DNA of 64,000 nt, taken from the NCBI RefSeq assembly GCF_000091045.1, contig NC_006694.1:1091001-1155000 (forward strand), in the 5' to 3' direction. This stretch comes from Cryptococcus deneoformans JEC21. Taxonomy: Eukaryota > Basidiomycota > Tremellomycetes > Tremellales > Cryptococcaceae. The notes under the pieces were generated by a model. The model was not told the origin of the DNA, did no database searches, and was given only the letters and a program-made list of their open reading frames with translations. Of the stretch, positions 44,321 through 57,702 are shown one piece after another. A program made the translations under genes and the position numbers. Position 1 is the first letter of the stretch. Every line of letters begins with the position of its first letter.

Positions 44321-47300
44321 TTACCGAGAGGATCTGGCTGAGTGCCCGGCAGGTGCAGTCTGGTAGTGCGTCATGACAGGCCTTTGAGGATGAGAATGAG
44401 AAGCAGGTGGGAATTTGAGGAACTGAACATGGCTGTCATCGCTGACGAAAACAACCTGAGGCCTTGCGAATCGGTTCATAAGGGGTGGCGGGTGGGGTGC
44501 AGGCATACCGTAGCCCATTGGCGTTTGCTGAGGGTGACGTACTCCGGCACTAGGTGCTTGATTTATGCGGTGAGGAGGATATGCGCCGTTAGAGGTTTGT
44601 CGAGGTTGTTGGGGATGACCAGGATAAGATACGTTGGGATAAGCAGGATACCCTGGCATATTGGGAGGACGGGCATAAGGGGGAGTCCCGAGAGTGGGCG
44701 GAGCGTACATCATGCGATTCGGTGGTAAAGGGGCATTGACTCGTGAAGGAGGAGTGTCGGCGAAGAGGCATTGGATATTGTTCCCAGGGATGATCTGGAC
44801 CAGATGGCCAGTTTCAACGTGATGCACTTCAATGAACGTCGGTTCAAACGCAATGACATATGGATATTGCAATGCTATTTTTCGTTAGTTCATCTGTTTC
44901 GGCAATCGCTCAGTATGGTAAGACTTTACCAAAAGATGTGGGAATGCCCTCCCAAACAATCGCCCATTTAGGCCTTGACCGCCATCCGTTCTTGTTTACA
45001 TAGAACGCAAATTCTGCTTCCATCAGCATCTTGCAAAATATCTGGGGCTACCATATAGACTCACCGTCGTAGCACAGCAAGAAATCCTCTTCGATTCTGT
45101 AAATTGCAATCGGTCTGACGTTATCCCTCTTTAACACAAAGTCCAGCGATCCATCTGACGGATCGAGCAAACCCTGCATATCAAGTGTCTCTAGGTCGAC
45201 AATCTCGAACCCCTTGGTGCAGCCGACACAGAGCTTCGTCTTCAGGAAATGGACAGAGCTGGATTCCGTAGGAATATAGAATTCCTAGATGAAGTGTCAG
45301 AATCTGCGAATCAGGAACATGAAATGATGACTAACCTTGAAAAGCTTCAATGCGTCGTCTTTGCCATTGAGCCTTTTCATAAACCCCGCTTGTGTCTTTT
45401 TCCGATTTTGACTCAGATCCACAGGTTCCATCACTTTAATTGTACTGCTCAACGTTGAGCTCTTGACGATCGCAACCAAAGTCTTGCCGAGGCATACACC
45501 CGATTTGATAAAGCTTGTGTGCGATGAAATGCGTTTCCCTCGCTTGAGAGCGGCATTGGGATCGGAAGGGTCAAGACTGTCAAGTGGGAAGGTAGTGACA
45601 CATCTCTCGTGAAGGACAATGAGGAGTTGGAACTCTTCGATAACATCGACTTGAGTGACGTCGATAAGGTTAATGACTTTTACTGGTTCGCGGAGCTTTT
45701 CATCGCGCAAGTTGGCGAAGTAAACACCTTCATCTGTACCGAAGATCATCCTATTCCCTTGATCTTCCCAATCATCAGCATACATCATTCACAACAACGA
45801 AAAGAACTCACCATAAGGACTAGAACAGTTCACTTTCCTCACACCGCTCAAAATTCCTTCAGTGATAGTTTCGCTAACGAAAACCGTACTCTTCTCCCTC
45901 AACAACCCTTGTTGCTTATCTATATTCTCCAACCACTTTTTCCTCCCAATATGAGTGTCAACCCATAGCTGCATCGAATAGCCTTTTTTGCCGAGGTGAA
46001 GGATCGTAATCGAAAAACCGTGTTTTGATTCTGGCTTCGGAGGGGCTGTTATAGAGTTATTCTGGGAAGAGTGGTTGGTTTTTGAGTTGGGGTGACGTGT
46101 GATGAGTCGGGAACGCCCATGGCCATATGACAATTTGCCAGAGTTGTATTGTTCATCTGGAGTGACGAGGACAAGTAACTCGAGAGGAATTGGCTATTCC
46201 ACGCAGAAGTTGTTAGCTTCATGTTTTGCAGCATTTTATTTGACAAAAAAGGGCTCACTCGGCGATAAACCTTGTACTGCTCACTCTTGTTTACCCATTT
46301 GGGCTTGACAAGCAAAAACGCATGGTCAAATAAAAAGCCCAGTAAATCTGCAATCTCTTCTCGATTGCCACCTCTTCTCTTCAACGGACCCTTGTGCACT
46401 AACTGCCGATTCTTGTCTCGCAGTCGCAGATCCTATAAGAACGTATCAACGTCAAGATTTGCTCATAATCTTTCTCACTTCGAGACTTACAATCCTTTCA
46501 TTTGGCCTGAACACCAGCTGTTGCTCGATTTGCGCCAATTCAAATATATTCTCACTCTTCCCACTCTCCGCGTTCACTTTCGTCAAGAACCCTCTAATCA
46601 TCTTGATCACCTCTGGCAAATCCTCCTTATCCGGATGATCGTCAGGAGTATATTTGAGGACAGCTTCCAGTAAGAGAGGATAACGACCCAGACGTGTAGT
46701 GGGTTTTGTCAAGTAACCGTTCAACTCCAACTTTCTTGACTCTGGTTTTCTTTCTGTATCGTCCACAAACTTTTGGAAAACTGGGTTCGCGCCTTTTTCC
46801 TTCTCGAATTCATACTTGCCGAAAAGTTGATGGGCACCATAGGTGACAAACGGTTCGAAGAGTGGGACACGTTCGAGAAAGATGTCGCCAATACGTGACA
46901 CGACTGGTTCCTTTTTCTGGCGCTTCGTGAGACGTTCGGCGAGGACATGGTTTACGGAGAGGACGTCGTGGACATTCCAAAATACTTGTCGGACAAAGTC
47001 GTCTCGGCGCTTGGCATCGATGACTTCTTGCGTCCGTAGCGGTTTGACCCATGACTATATGTCGTTAGCACTTGGTAATTACCTATAAGGTCTACTCACA
47101 TCTCGAAGATACTCCAGATCCCTGACAAAGTCCCTCTCCGTGTAGATAACTTCGTTGATGGCTTCCTGCCTCTTCTTCTCTTTATCATCCACACTATCCA
47201 AGATCTCTTGCGAAACAGAATGAATCCACAGAGTGCCAGTCTCCTTGACATCCACTAAACTCTCACGACTGAGCTTCCTATTCAACCCAGGCTCCGGCTT

Positions 47301-49403
47301 CATGTTTAGCCTCTTCATCTGCTCTAGTCTTCTGGGACAATTGATAGAATAACAAAGACTGTCGCGCGAACATGTGGGGGAGTAACAGTCTGTAAGAAGG
47401 GTGAATACACCCACTGGGAGAGTATCTTCGCTGTCCAAGCCATCTGGCGAGTCGGAGTCGAGGAAAGGCATGGTCGAAGATCGAGATGGGGTCATAGATA
47501 CTGGTGTAGATTCAGTATGCATTGAAGAGGAAGAATCTGCAGGCCTTGCAGCTGTCAAAGCTTTCAATCCACCACCCAAGCCCATCGCCGTACTTGACGC
47601 TCCACTCCCGTTCCTCGTCAATCTCCCTTCCGAAACTGGGCTTTCCCCATTGCCGTTTGTGTCCGTAAAGGGTGCAGCGAGCCTGTCTTTAAATCGGTAC
47701 ACCTCTTTAGGGTTATCCCTCAATCGGTGGTCGTATGTCACATCATGAAAGAACTTTTGGGCGTCAAGGCTTCGACCGAGCAGCAGAGCCAAATTTCGAT
47801 CAGACGTCTTGATGAGCTCTGCGATCAGTGTCACAGCAGCTTGGCCGGAGAAGGAATCTTTGTACGTGATACCATCTTTGGTGAGGTCGGCAAGAGGGAT
47901 GTATGATTTGAACGCAGCAGAGACCATTGAAAGGATAGCTGGGTATAAGGAAGGAAGAGGGGCGCGTGTCTGACTCTGAGCTTGAGGGTTACTCAGTCTA
48001 GCAGCGGGGTTGGAGAGTGGACGAATGATTTCACGAGAAGAGCCAGAGAATGATGTCGATCGATTCTCGTAGCCTCGTCTGGCGCCAGGTGGCAGACTTT
48101 CGGTCGTGTGGAGTGCCAACGGGAGAGAAACGGTCGAATCGGTAGATGCTCGGGGATGGAAGGACATGTCCACCGTAGGAGTAGTAGGTGAAGATGCCGT
48201 ATCGTAGGTAGGTGAAGCAGCCGGCGAGCGCGATCTACCCAAGTCAGCAAGGACGGGACCAAATATGAAGCAACTCACGCAAGGCCCGCCTTTGTGGCAT
48301 TATCGCCGCTTAAAATGGATGAATCCGAAGCCATGCGCTTGTGCATTGACGCCCGCCCTATGTCTGACAACGTCCCATGGCCATGCAGAGATTTTGGTGG
48401 AAGAACAGGATTACGGCCTGTCAATTTCGGTCAGAGCGTATCATATGACAAACTTAAGCCACTCACCATCATCAGGACTGACACTGATACCTGTCACATC
48501 CTCCATCCAATTTTCCCCGGGATTACTTTCAAACGCCAATTGGCCCATTTTCCCAATATAATCCGGCGTTGCTGACCTTTCTTTCGACGTTTCTGCCAAC
48601 GACGGTGACTGCGAAGTCGGTTTGTGAAACGAAGTGATAGATGTACTCGTGGGGATTCGAGAGGTTGCCGAGTTGGTAGTAGAAAAAGAAGTAACAGAGG
48701 ACGAGGGATCGAATGGTGTCCCGATATTCTGCGTAGCTTGCGTTGGAATAGCAGGAGAAGCAGTCGAAGGTCTAGGGAAGGCGACACTGGATGTCGGGTA
48801 CCCCTGGGAGGCCTGGTACGCCTGGGCAGGCGTCATCGCACCAGCTGGGAAAGCTTGAGTAGGCCCAGAAGGCAACCTTGGCATTGGTGTAGGAAACGCT
48901 GTTGGCGGCAGACGCACTGTAGGTTGAGGTGGTGATAGTTCAGGATTCGGCGAATACACGGATGGAGAAGAAGCGGCAGAATACGATGAAGGTGCTAATG
49001 ATGAGCGGCGCCGTCCTTCATTGTCCTACAAGTTGCCGCAAGAGTTGTCAGCGACAGCATACAAGCAGACCAAACGACATACGTTTGGCAGGTACTCAAC
49101 GCCATCATACGGGTCCGGTCTCCGTGTAGGAACAGGTCGGTACATGGGGTATGTCGGTTGTCGTTGCGGCGGAACTTGAGGTTGTGGTGGAGGCGGGGGA
49201 ACTTGAGATTGTGGTGGAGGCGTGGGATGATACGGCATTGTCGGTGGGTAGTTTGGTTGTGCCGGGTTGACATACTGCTGTTGTGATGATTGGGTTGCGA
49301 GATGATGACCACGTGCAGGCCGCCCAAAGATATTTTCAAATACTTGGTTACGGACATTTGGATTGTCGTTGGATTGCTTCTGGCGTGGACCTGACGGGGG
49401 CAT
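44321..49403 (-). CDS. ROM2: Rho guanine nucleotide exchange factor, Rom1/Rom2-like (DEP-DH-PH-CNH)
   Basis: Activator of Rho1 in the cell-wall integrity pathway, acting at the plasma membrane. The N-terminus (from ATG 49401-49403) is Pro/Gln/Ser-rich for about 500 residues. It is followed by a DEP domain (about 47690-47900: YKDSFSGQAAVTLIAELIK, LGRSLDAQKFFHDVTYDHRL). The DH domain is at about 46450-47160 (RQEAINEVIYTERDFVRDLEYLRD, LNGYLTKPTTRLGRYPLLLEAVLKYT). The PH domain is at about 45800-46420 (KGPLKRRGG..., LLVKPKW, LWVDTHIGRKKWLENI), then the CNH (citron) domain at about 44880-45790 (MIFGTDEGVYFANL, EEFQLLIVLHERCVTTFPL, FLLCYDEFAFYVNK). The C-terminus is Pro/Tyr-rich. The domain order is that of fungal Rom2. 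At least nine introns of 50-90 bases. Confidence 0.93.
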
Positions 49404-50634
49404 GTTTATTCACTTGATAAAAGAAATGGAAAATGGAAAGAGAGGATAGATAGAGAATTCGTCGTCAGTTGGCTTAGAAGAAACACGGCTCGCGTCGTCC
49501 CACCGCGGAAACTTACGTAAGTCTAGCTTAGGCATTTACATGGAAGAAATATAGGCAATGTCTATAACATATGTATGTATGCATGGTCAGTCGAGGGCAA
49601 AATTGATATGCATATCTCTATGGGCCCTTCCCATCTATGTATTTTTCAGCATTGTTACGTCTGTCTGGGTGACTTTGCTGATGAGTTTATAGGGCTTGAA
49701 GGAATAATTAAAAAAACCGCAGCGTCGGCTATGGCCGCCATGAAAGGTCTACCGCCGGTCGGAAATATCCAAACACTCTTTTCCTCTTGTTTCTTCTCCG
49801 GTATGAGGTTGACCAGCAGTCGTTGGTGAGGTGCTAGTCTGCGACAGCCAGGACAGACAGTGGGGTTTGCACATAGCGCAAAGGCTAGAGGATGTAACCA
49901 CATTCCTTCGTTTGAGCATCCAAAACTCGGTAATCTAATTACGTAAAGTAGGACTTGGACATCCAAAATGCTGAATTGAATATTGCGGCGCTTCGTTCCG
50001 TCGTGACTTTCACTATCGATTTCTTCATTCTATGACGCCCGAGCAATAGTTCAAAAGCTTTGACTGGAAGAACAACATAAAATGGAAGTGGTAGCATACA
50101 CAGAGGGAAATAATACTGGTTTCAATAACAAAATATCCTACCTGTCCAACCGCTCATCGTTGAAACCATTTGGACAACTTTTATCAATCTCCGAGAGTAA
50201 CCGAAGGGGAAGCAATTTGTCCACACTTCTGATCCATATGTTCTGCTCAAGAGTTGTCAAGTGTTCGAACATCAGGTCCCAAGAAGCACGCTCCATCTGA
50301 GTGATCTTTGAACTTGTCATAAATGCCAGTAGTAATTCAACGTGTTTTCTTCCTGCTTACTACTTGTAAGATAGGTACCTCCTAGTAGGCAATCGTCGGG
50401 AACTTATTGCTGGTGAAATACACATAATTCCGTCTGTCGTTGTCAGCTAACCTCAATCGGGACGACCACCAACCTTTAGTCAAAGACTAGGGTCCAATCC
50501 CTCCTTACCGTCAGTAGTTCAATGATAACTATTACGTAATCACACTTTAACATTCAAAGCTGTTGATTTCGCGCGACGATTCCGTCCTATTTCTGCCCTA
50601 TCGGTTTCTTAACAAAAATTATAACACATTCGCC
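49404..50634. other. Long divergent intergenic region, Rho GEF / CTK1
   Basis: About 1.2 kb. Two minus-strand frames (49655-49966 and 50138-50320) are protein-like over 60-100 codons, and the second is preceded by a good acceptor (atcactcag at about 50293). I could not assemble a start-to-stop gene. A small unrecognised minus-strand gene is possible; otherwise this is promoter and 5' UTR sequence. Confidence 0.35.
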
Positions 50635-53600
50635 ATGTCTGGCCGCCCCTTCAAAAGAGAATCCTGGAGGCCTACCAAGAGACCTCCAACATTCGCGGCG
50701 GCCGCCCAGCAACCTCCGTTGAGCAGCGCTAATGCTCTTCCTGCAAGAACATGGGGAGGCACACCGGTACCGACAGCTCCGAAACGGTTTGAACGAGATC
50801 CGTCTTCGAATGTGAAAGAGGAAGCACATTTATCTAGATGGGATGATAAAGGATCTAACGATGGCAAGTGGGACCAGCGGGATTGGGATCAGCGGGACGA
50901 TAGGTCAAGATATGGTAACAGTGGTAATGGAAAACGGCGACAATCACCTTCAAGGCAACCCGACTCTACGCGAGATGAGCGGTTTTCTTCCGCTCGGCGT
51001 TCATATTCCCCCCCTGTCCCTGCTCCTTCCCCTGCGAACCCGTCCAACTACCCTGCTACACGGCGACCATTACCACCTGCTCAACCGCCTGCCAGTCATC
51101 ACCATACTCGCGCACGTCGGCCGTCACCGGATTACGGCACATCGGGACCTGCGGCCAAGAAACGGAAAGGTGGTGCAAGAAAAAGAGACAGTCCTGATTA
51201 CGGAGTTGGATCGAGGGAGGATGCGTCAGTTCTATATCCGTGATTTGGTTATTTGATGAGTGTGCTGACGGATTTGCAGGGCATCGTCGTATCGCCGCTC
51301 GCCTAGTCCTTTGTCGAATCGCTCACGTTCTCGTACCCGTTCCCGATCACGCTCACCTGCGCCTTCCCACCATTCTCAATCCAATTCTTATTCCCTTCCC
51401 AAGACACAGACTCATACATACACTCCATCACAATCACATCGGAAAAGATCACCGTCGCCCTCAATGAGCGATCGGCAATCAAGCTCTGGTAGATGGAGTA
51501 AACGCGACAGGTATAATAATCACCAGTACGGAAAGTATGACAAGGACGATCGAAATGGAAAATTTGACAGCAGGGATAATGGATGGGAGAACGAGGGCAA
51601 TCGGAACTGGAGGGATCGAGATACTGATCGGGATGGGCATCGCCGGGATCGTGGTATGGGAGATAGAGGGGGGAGACGAGATAAAGATTGGCGGCAGGAT
51701 AAAGGATATGTGTATGATCGGAGAGACAGAGAAAGAGATAGAGATCGAGAAAGGGACAGAGATCGAGACAGAGACAGAGGTAGCGGCTGGCAAGCTTCGC
51801 GGCGCGACCGAGATTACCCCCCAATAGGTCCAAGAGGATATACGTCGTCTGCATCGCAATTGCGACACGATTATCAGACTGCTCCTTCACCGCCACATTC
51901 TGCCCATGTCCAAGCCCCGCCACCTCCCAGCGACTTTTACGACCGACGAAGAGATTCACCCGACTCATACGGCCACCAAAACCACAGTCATGGACAGAGA
52001 CAAGGGCGCAGTCCTATACAGGATAGAGAATACCCATCTCGTTCAAATTTCGTCACGAACGCCAACGCGAATAGCATTTTAGGTACTTCTACGACGAGGA
52101 AGTGGGGCGAGAGTGGAAGGTACCTTTATGAGCAGTCGTACCAACCTCCATCGACTGTTTCGAGAGCTACTTCTGTCTCGCGGGACTATTCACCCTCCCC
52201 TCAGCACAGCTATGCTCTGCCGGCCGCCACGTCCGATACCGTTCCACTTCCCGTCCATCCGCCTGCACCGGTATATCCTCCCCAACCGATGTCCTTCGCT
52301 GAATACATACCTAAAGCTGATGACCCTATCTCGGTTCCTCGCCCACAGCTTGAATCTTCATTCCAGTCTTTACCTGATACCGCTGGGCCAACAGCTGAGT
52401 TGCAGACTCGGACATCGCCTGTTAAAATATCTTTTGGTCAGCCAAGTGGTGGGGCGGTAAAAAAGGGGTGGAAATCGATTTCCCCGAAGAAGAAGGCAAG
52501 GGTCAGTCTGTTCGATGAAGATGAAGAAGAAATACAAGGGGCAAAAGGGGAAAAGGAGGATAAAAAGGAGGTGATGCCAGAGAAAGAGCAAGATATCATG
52601 GGAGAAGCGCTTCCACATCCCGATACACTCATACACCGGCTCACACTCGCCTCAACGCGGTATACAACCCTTCTTACTTCCCTCTCTGCCCCTCTTCGCG
52701 CAGCATTTGACTCATTTTCCACTCTTCCCTCTTCCCCACCGCCCCCTCCTATCGACCTTTTCTTGGACGAATATCTAGGGAGGAAAGCGAGAGATGATGA
52801 GGTGAAAAGAGTAGAAGAGGTTTGGGATGCGAAGAAGGAGTGGGAGAGGGAGGAAGAAATGGGGAGAAGGTACCTCGAGGAGGTTGGAAAAGGCGGAAGG
52901 GTAGAAGGGGTTAACGTAGCGCCGGCGGAGCCTGGGGGTGCCAGAGTGTCCCCCGCGGCTGTTGTTGTTGCTCCAAAACCTGAGCCTGAACTTGCACCGA
53001 TACCCGTTTCAGGAACTGAACTCCAAGCTCCTGCACCCGGAGCAGAACCTCACCCACAGACGCAAAAAGTCCCAATCCCCTTACCACCAGCAGCCACGTT
53101 AGTCTATCAGAAGCTCGCGGCCGTTGGCGAAGGCACGTACGGCAAAGTCTACAAAGCCCTTTCCCTCATCACCCACCAACCGGTCGCTCTCAAGAGGATT
53201 CGTATGGAGAACGAGAAGGATGGGTTCCCTGTTACAGCGATGCGGGAGATCAAGCTGTTGCAGATGTTACAGCATGAAAACGTGCTTAGGCTTGTGGAAA
53301 TGGTCGTGGAGAGAGGTGGGGTTTATATGGTGCTTGAGTACATGGAGTTTGACTTGACTGGCCTTTTGGCGCACCCCGAAATCAAGTTCTCTCCGGCGAA
53401 TATCAAATCACTTTCGCATCAGATGCTTTCTGGTCTATCATATCTTCACCGTCAATCGATCCTCCATCGTGATATGAAAGGCTCCAATATCCTCGTCAAC
53501 TCGAGAGGGGAGCTAAAGCTGGCAGACTTTGGGCTGGCAAGGGTTTATGCAAAGAAACGCAGAGAGGATTATACTAATAGGGTTATCACTCTTTGGTATC

Positions 53601-54281
53601 GAAGTCCAGAATTGCTTATGGGCGAGACAATATATGGCCCAGAAGTTGATATGTGGTCTGCCGGGTATGTCACCTGTTCTCCATCATTCCTTTCTTTTTC
53701 GCTGATGTTCATTACCCTATCTCCCAGATGTATCATTCTCGAGCTGTATACTACGAAACCTATCTTCCAAGGTTCCGATGAACTCAACCAACTCGAAGTT
53801 ATATATGCCCTCTTGGGTACTCCAACAGAAGCCGAATGGCCGTCAGTCAAAGAACTGCCATGGTATGAGTTGGTAAAGCCTAAAGAGGAAATTGGGAGTA
53901 AATTTAGGACAAGTTTTGCAAAGTAAGTATTCCTTTCAGCATCTGCCACCCATGGATTGTCCGTTTCTGCAAGCAGACTGGAAGCAGTGTTGACCATGAT
54001 AAAAGGTGGCTTTCGCCAGCTGCTCTCGACCTCGTTGAAGGCCTTTTATTTTACGACCCTTCCCAACGTCTTTTAGCCGATTCTGCTCTACAAACAGATT
54101 ACTTCCTCATGGAGGAACCTAAAATGGAGAAACCCACCCAGTATGTTCCCTTTTAACCTCACCATCGTCAATCATTTCGAAACTAATTTATGTAATTAGG
54201 CTCGAAGGGATGGGTGAACACCATGAGATGAGTGCAAAGGCCGAAAGAAAAAGAAGAAGAATGGAAGAAGGAGGAGAATGA
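50635..54281 (+). CDS. CTK1: CTD kinase, Ctk1/CDK12-like cyclin-dependent kinase
   Basis: Catalytic subunit of the CTDK-I type kinase that phosphorylates Ser2 of the Pol II CTD. Five exons: 50635-51224, 51280-53664, 53728-53922, 54006-54140, 54200-54281; 3387 bases, 1128 aa. The N-terminal 700 residues are RS/RD-rich and disordered, with an alternating Arg-Asp tract (about 51720-51780), as in CDK12/13. The kinase domain starts near 53103: VGEGTYGKV, catalytic Lys in VALKRIR, a PITALRE-like helix (FPVTAMREIKLL), HRDMKGSNIL, DFGLA, RVITLWYRSPELLMG, and DMWSAGCII across intron 2. The tail is basic (ERKRRRMEEGGE). Intron 3 ends in AAAG at 54005. The first ATG in good context is used. Confidence 0.93.
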
Positions 54282-54685
54282 AGAAGAGTAAAATTCTTTT
54301 TTGCTTCAGTCTAAGAGTGGTTTCTTCGAGAAGCAACCAGCATAAAAAACTGGGAAAAAGTCTGGAAAAGTCAGTGACTACCGCCTGCGCTTTGTTGCAA
54401 AGTGGTGTAAGGACGTTTGATATCTGGCATTCAGAAGAGAAGAGGAGTAATTAATGTATTTATAGTAGCGATATACATATCTGCATGGCATCATCTTATT
54501 TACCACTGAGTTAACTCAAAAGCGCCTTAGTATGTGTTTTTATTATGTATAAGTCAAACACGTACATCATCTATCCAGCAGTCCAAGATAGAGACCGTTT
54601 GAAACTAAGAAAAATATAACAGTCAGATTATTTTATGCTTATATGGGTGATTATATTAAAAATAACATTTGAGCTTTCACTTTAT
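54282..54685. other. Intergenic region between CTK1 and tRNA
   Basis: About 400 bases, AT-rich toward the tRNA. No feature seen. Confidence 0.45.
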
Positions 54686-54765
54686 GCGCTAATCGTCTAG
54701 TGGTTAGGATGGCTCCCTTCCATAAGTTCAAGGAGTCGACCGGCGTTCGAATCGCCGTTGGCGCA
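54686..54765 (+). tRNA. tRNA-Gly (anticodon TCC) with an 8-base intron
   Basis: Acceptor stem GCGCTAA (54686-54692) pairs with TTGGCGC (54758-54764), one G-T, with discriminator A54765. D stem GTC/GAT. Anticodon stem GCTCC (54712-54716) pairs with GGAGT (54732-54736). The loop would be CTTCCAA once TAAGTTCA (54723-54730) is removed, giving anticodon TCC at 54719-54721. T stem CGGCG/CGCCG with loop TTCGAAT. B-box GTTCGAATC is intact. A T-run (54769-54774) follows as a Pol III terminator. Mature length is 72 without CCA. Confidence 0.9.
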
Positions 54766-55067
54766 CATTCTTTTTGTTTCTTGTACCTTGTATTGTACAG
54801 ATTTTTTAATTCTTTGTACTTCTGTATGTATGCAGAAGAGGGCATTCATAATCATCGCTCAATCTGTCAGCAACCACCCTTTGCCGGCCTGCACAACTGT
54901 CATCTTTACATAACGAACATCCTTCAGAAAGTGGAAGTGGAGGCGAAGAGTGGAGGTGACGTTGGAGTGACCGAAGTCCGTCAAGTGTTCGAATAGCCTT
55001 TCAACTCTGTCTTCCATGCTTTATCCTGGCGATCGTCCTGTGTCTGATAGTCTATCTGCCATTCAAA
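54766..55067. other. Intergenic region between tRNA and DCAF gene
   Basis: About 300 bases including the tRNA's T-run terminator and the promoter of the WD40 gene. Nothing else recognised. Confidence 0.4.
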
Positions 55068-57702
55068 ATGCCGCGCCATGTTATTCGCCCACTCCCAAAG
55101 GCATTCCAGCCCCACCGGGAATCGCATTCACACAACGACAGGAACATGTGGGAGACTCTCGATCGTGTCCAGGTACTTGGAGACAACCAACAAGGTCACC
55201 ATGGGTGGGTTTCATGGTGAGGAATCATATGCGCTAACGAGCGATAGGTGTGTGAATGCGTTAAGCTGGAGTGATGACGGACAGACGCTGCTTTCGGGAT
55301 CGGACGACAGGAGGTAAGTTCTTTTCGTCCCCAAGACAGTCGGTCCCAAGACAATCAGATCAATTGAGCAAGCTATTAGAATATGTATCTGGCAACCTGA
55401 TACTACATCACACTTCTCCCCTTCACCTCATCCGCTCAAACTCTCAGAAACCATATCCACGGGACACCGCGCAAATATATTCTCGGCTAAATTTCTTCCA
55501 TACGCGAACACACCCCGTATTGTCAGCGTGGCTGGAGATCGGGATGTCAGAGTGTATGACGTTGAGAGCCTCGGAAGGCGCATGGGAGAATCGGGCGACT
55601 GGGAGCTGGATGGTGTTTCAGGAGAAGGGTAGGTTTCTTTGGCAGCGCTGAAATCAGAACTAATCATGCTTTACAGAGTAACCCTCCTCAAATGCCATAA
55701 AAACCGGGTGAAACGAATAGCTACGGAGAACTCGCCTTCCCTTTTCCTGACCGTATCAGAGGACGGTACGGTCCGCCAACATGATCTTCGTCGACCTCAT
55801 TCCTGCAGCTCTGAATGTCCCGAAGCGCTTTTCCAAGCGCCCAGAGGAGTGGATCTATATAGTTTGAGCGTGAGCACAGTGACTCCTCATATCTTTGCTG
55901 TGGCTGGAACATCGCCTTATGTAAATCACTTTACTTTACCTCGCTGGTTAATGCTGACAACACAGCCAGGCTTACATATGTGACCGCCGAATGCTCCCCC
56001 GCCAAACTCCCTCCTGGGGTCCATACATTAAATCCGCCGGGGACGTTTACTGTGTGCGAAAGCTCGGTCTCCCGGATGAAGAATGGGAAACTGTATCACC
56101 AAGAGGCAGAAGGCGGTTATTTGATGGGGAAAGACATGTCAGCTGTGTGAAGATGAGTGGCGAGAATGCTGACGAGGTATGTCATTTCAGTGTAATTTGC
56201 GGCATAGATGCTGATCGAAAGTCAGGTGGCTGTCAACTTTATGAAGCACTCAACAGCCCTTTTCTCAATACATGACTCCCCCTCTTCTCCTTCCGCTCGC
56301 TCTCCTTCAGCTTCATCCGTTATAGCCCCCGAGATATCATCCGGGCGCTCTCGCCGCTCGAAATCCCATGACCCCACTGGTGTATTACCGCAGAGTGGTG
56401 CAGGGGAAGGCGTTGAGAACACAGATGAACCAGTTTCAAGGGAGAGAAGGATGTCAACAAGAAATATCAGTGATAGTGGAAGGGGTCGTGATGGACGTCA
56501 AATTTCAACGGACGGGGAGAGTGTGAGCGGCCGCATTGAGGACCTGGCATCCCTTTTGGAACGTCAGATAGCAGAAGAGGAGAGAGAGGAAGAAGAGGAT
56601 AGCGATGAAGGTGGTAAGTTCAGCATCTCCACCTTTCTTCACTATATAAGTCAACTTGACCACTTGGGACTCAGCAGATTTCGCTCATCTACGAGGCCTT
56701 GCGCAAGGCTTTCAACATGATTCCGGAGAGTATAATATTGTCGGCCCTGTGCGTAGTTTGGAAGAGCGTGGGGATGGGATGGACTATCTCATGTCAGACG
56801 ACTATTTGGATTTGGTAAGAAATGGAGATGAGAACGGTCCTCAGAATGAAGATGACGATGGACATGAAGATGAAAATGAGGATGAGGATGANGACGAGGA
56901 CGATGAGGATGAAGCCATGTTTGACGATGATGAGTTCTTTGACTCGCCAATATTTGGCTTCCCCTTTGGCGGGCACTCAAGTACAGCACCTCGCGAAGCG
57001 TATGATAACGTCGAAATCATTCACCCAAGACGGATGTTCAAGGGCGCGAGAAACGTGGAGACTGTCAAGGACTGTACGTTCCCTTCTTCTTTACAATCAT
57101 GCTCATGGTTTAGTTATCACGGGGCGTAAGCTAATTAAACGTGTGCGGGGTGATCAGGTAATTTTTTGGGAACAAAATCAGACAAGATCGCATCGGGTTC
57201 TGATGATGGGTATTTCTTTGTATGGGACAAAGAATCGGGCCGGCTTGAAGGAATCTGGGAGGGTGATGGGTCAGTTGTGAATGGTAGGACATTTTTCAGC
57301 CATCGAGCATTGTAGGAGAGCTGATGGGGTTGCAAACCTAGTAATGGAACAACATCCAACTTTACCGTTGATCGCAGTAAGCGGTATCGACAGTACAGTC
57401 AAAGTAAGCCTCCTTGTCGATACCCTGATGTTCCATGGACCCCCATGGCTGACAGCCTGTTTCCTTCCATTTTTTTATCGCAGATGTTTTCCCCTATCCA
57501 CAACCGCCCAGCCCCATCCATCTCTTTCAATCGTTCTCACTTGGCATCTACCATTGTCGATCGGAACACGCGCCCTCCAAGGTTCGTTAGTGGCTCCATC
57601 TTTGAGTCGGCGGCGTTGTTGCAGCTTCTGGAAAGCAGGGGAGTGACAGTGGCTAATTTGGAGGACGAAGCAGATGGGGAGAGGGAATGTACGACGCAGT
57701 GA
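55068..57702 (+). CDS. WD40 protein, DDB1- and CUL4-associated factor 6/8-like
   Basis: Predicted substrate receptor of CUL4-DDB1 ubiquitin ligases. The first exon is 55068-55204 (MPRHVIRPLPKAFQPH...), the second starts at 55248. WD repeats: GHHGCVNALSWSDDGQTLLSGSDDRR, then an exon reading ICIWQPD..., GHRANIFSAKFLP...VAGDRDVRVYDVES, CHKNRVKRIATE...SEDGTVRQHDLR, and in the C-terminal half SGSDDGYFFVWDKESG and HPTLPLIAVSGIDSTVK. The N-terminal LSGSDDRRI...W and the split propeller with a long Ser/acidic insert (about 56270-56940) are typical of DCAF6/DCAF8. The acidic insert includes a single unresolved base (N at 56892). Exon joins downstream of 55300 were followed by motif, not by a full length count. 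Confidence 0.82.

Noticed and set aside
51303..51968. 221-codon minus-strand frame
   Set aside because: Antisense to the Arg-Asp-rich region of CTK1; composition is a mirror of the repeat.
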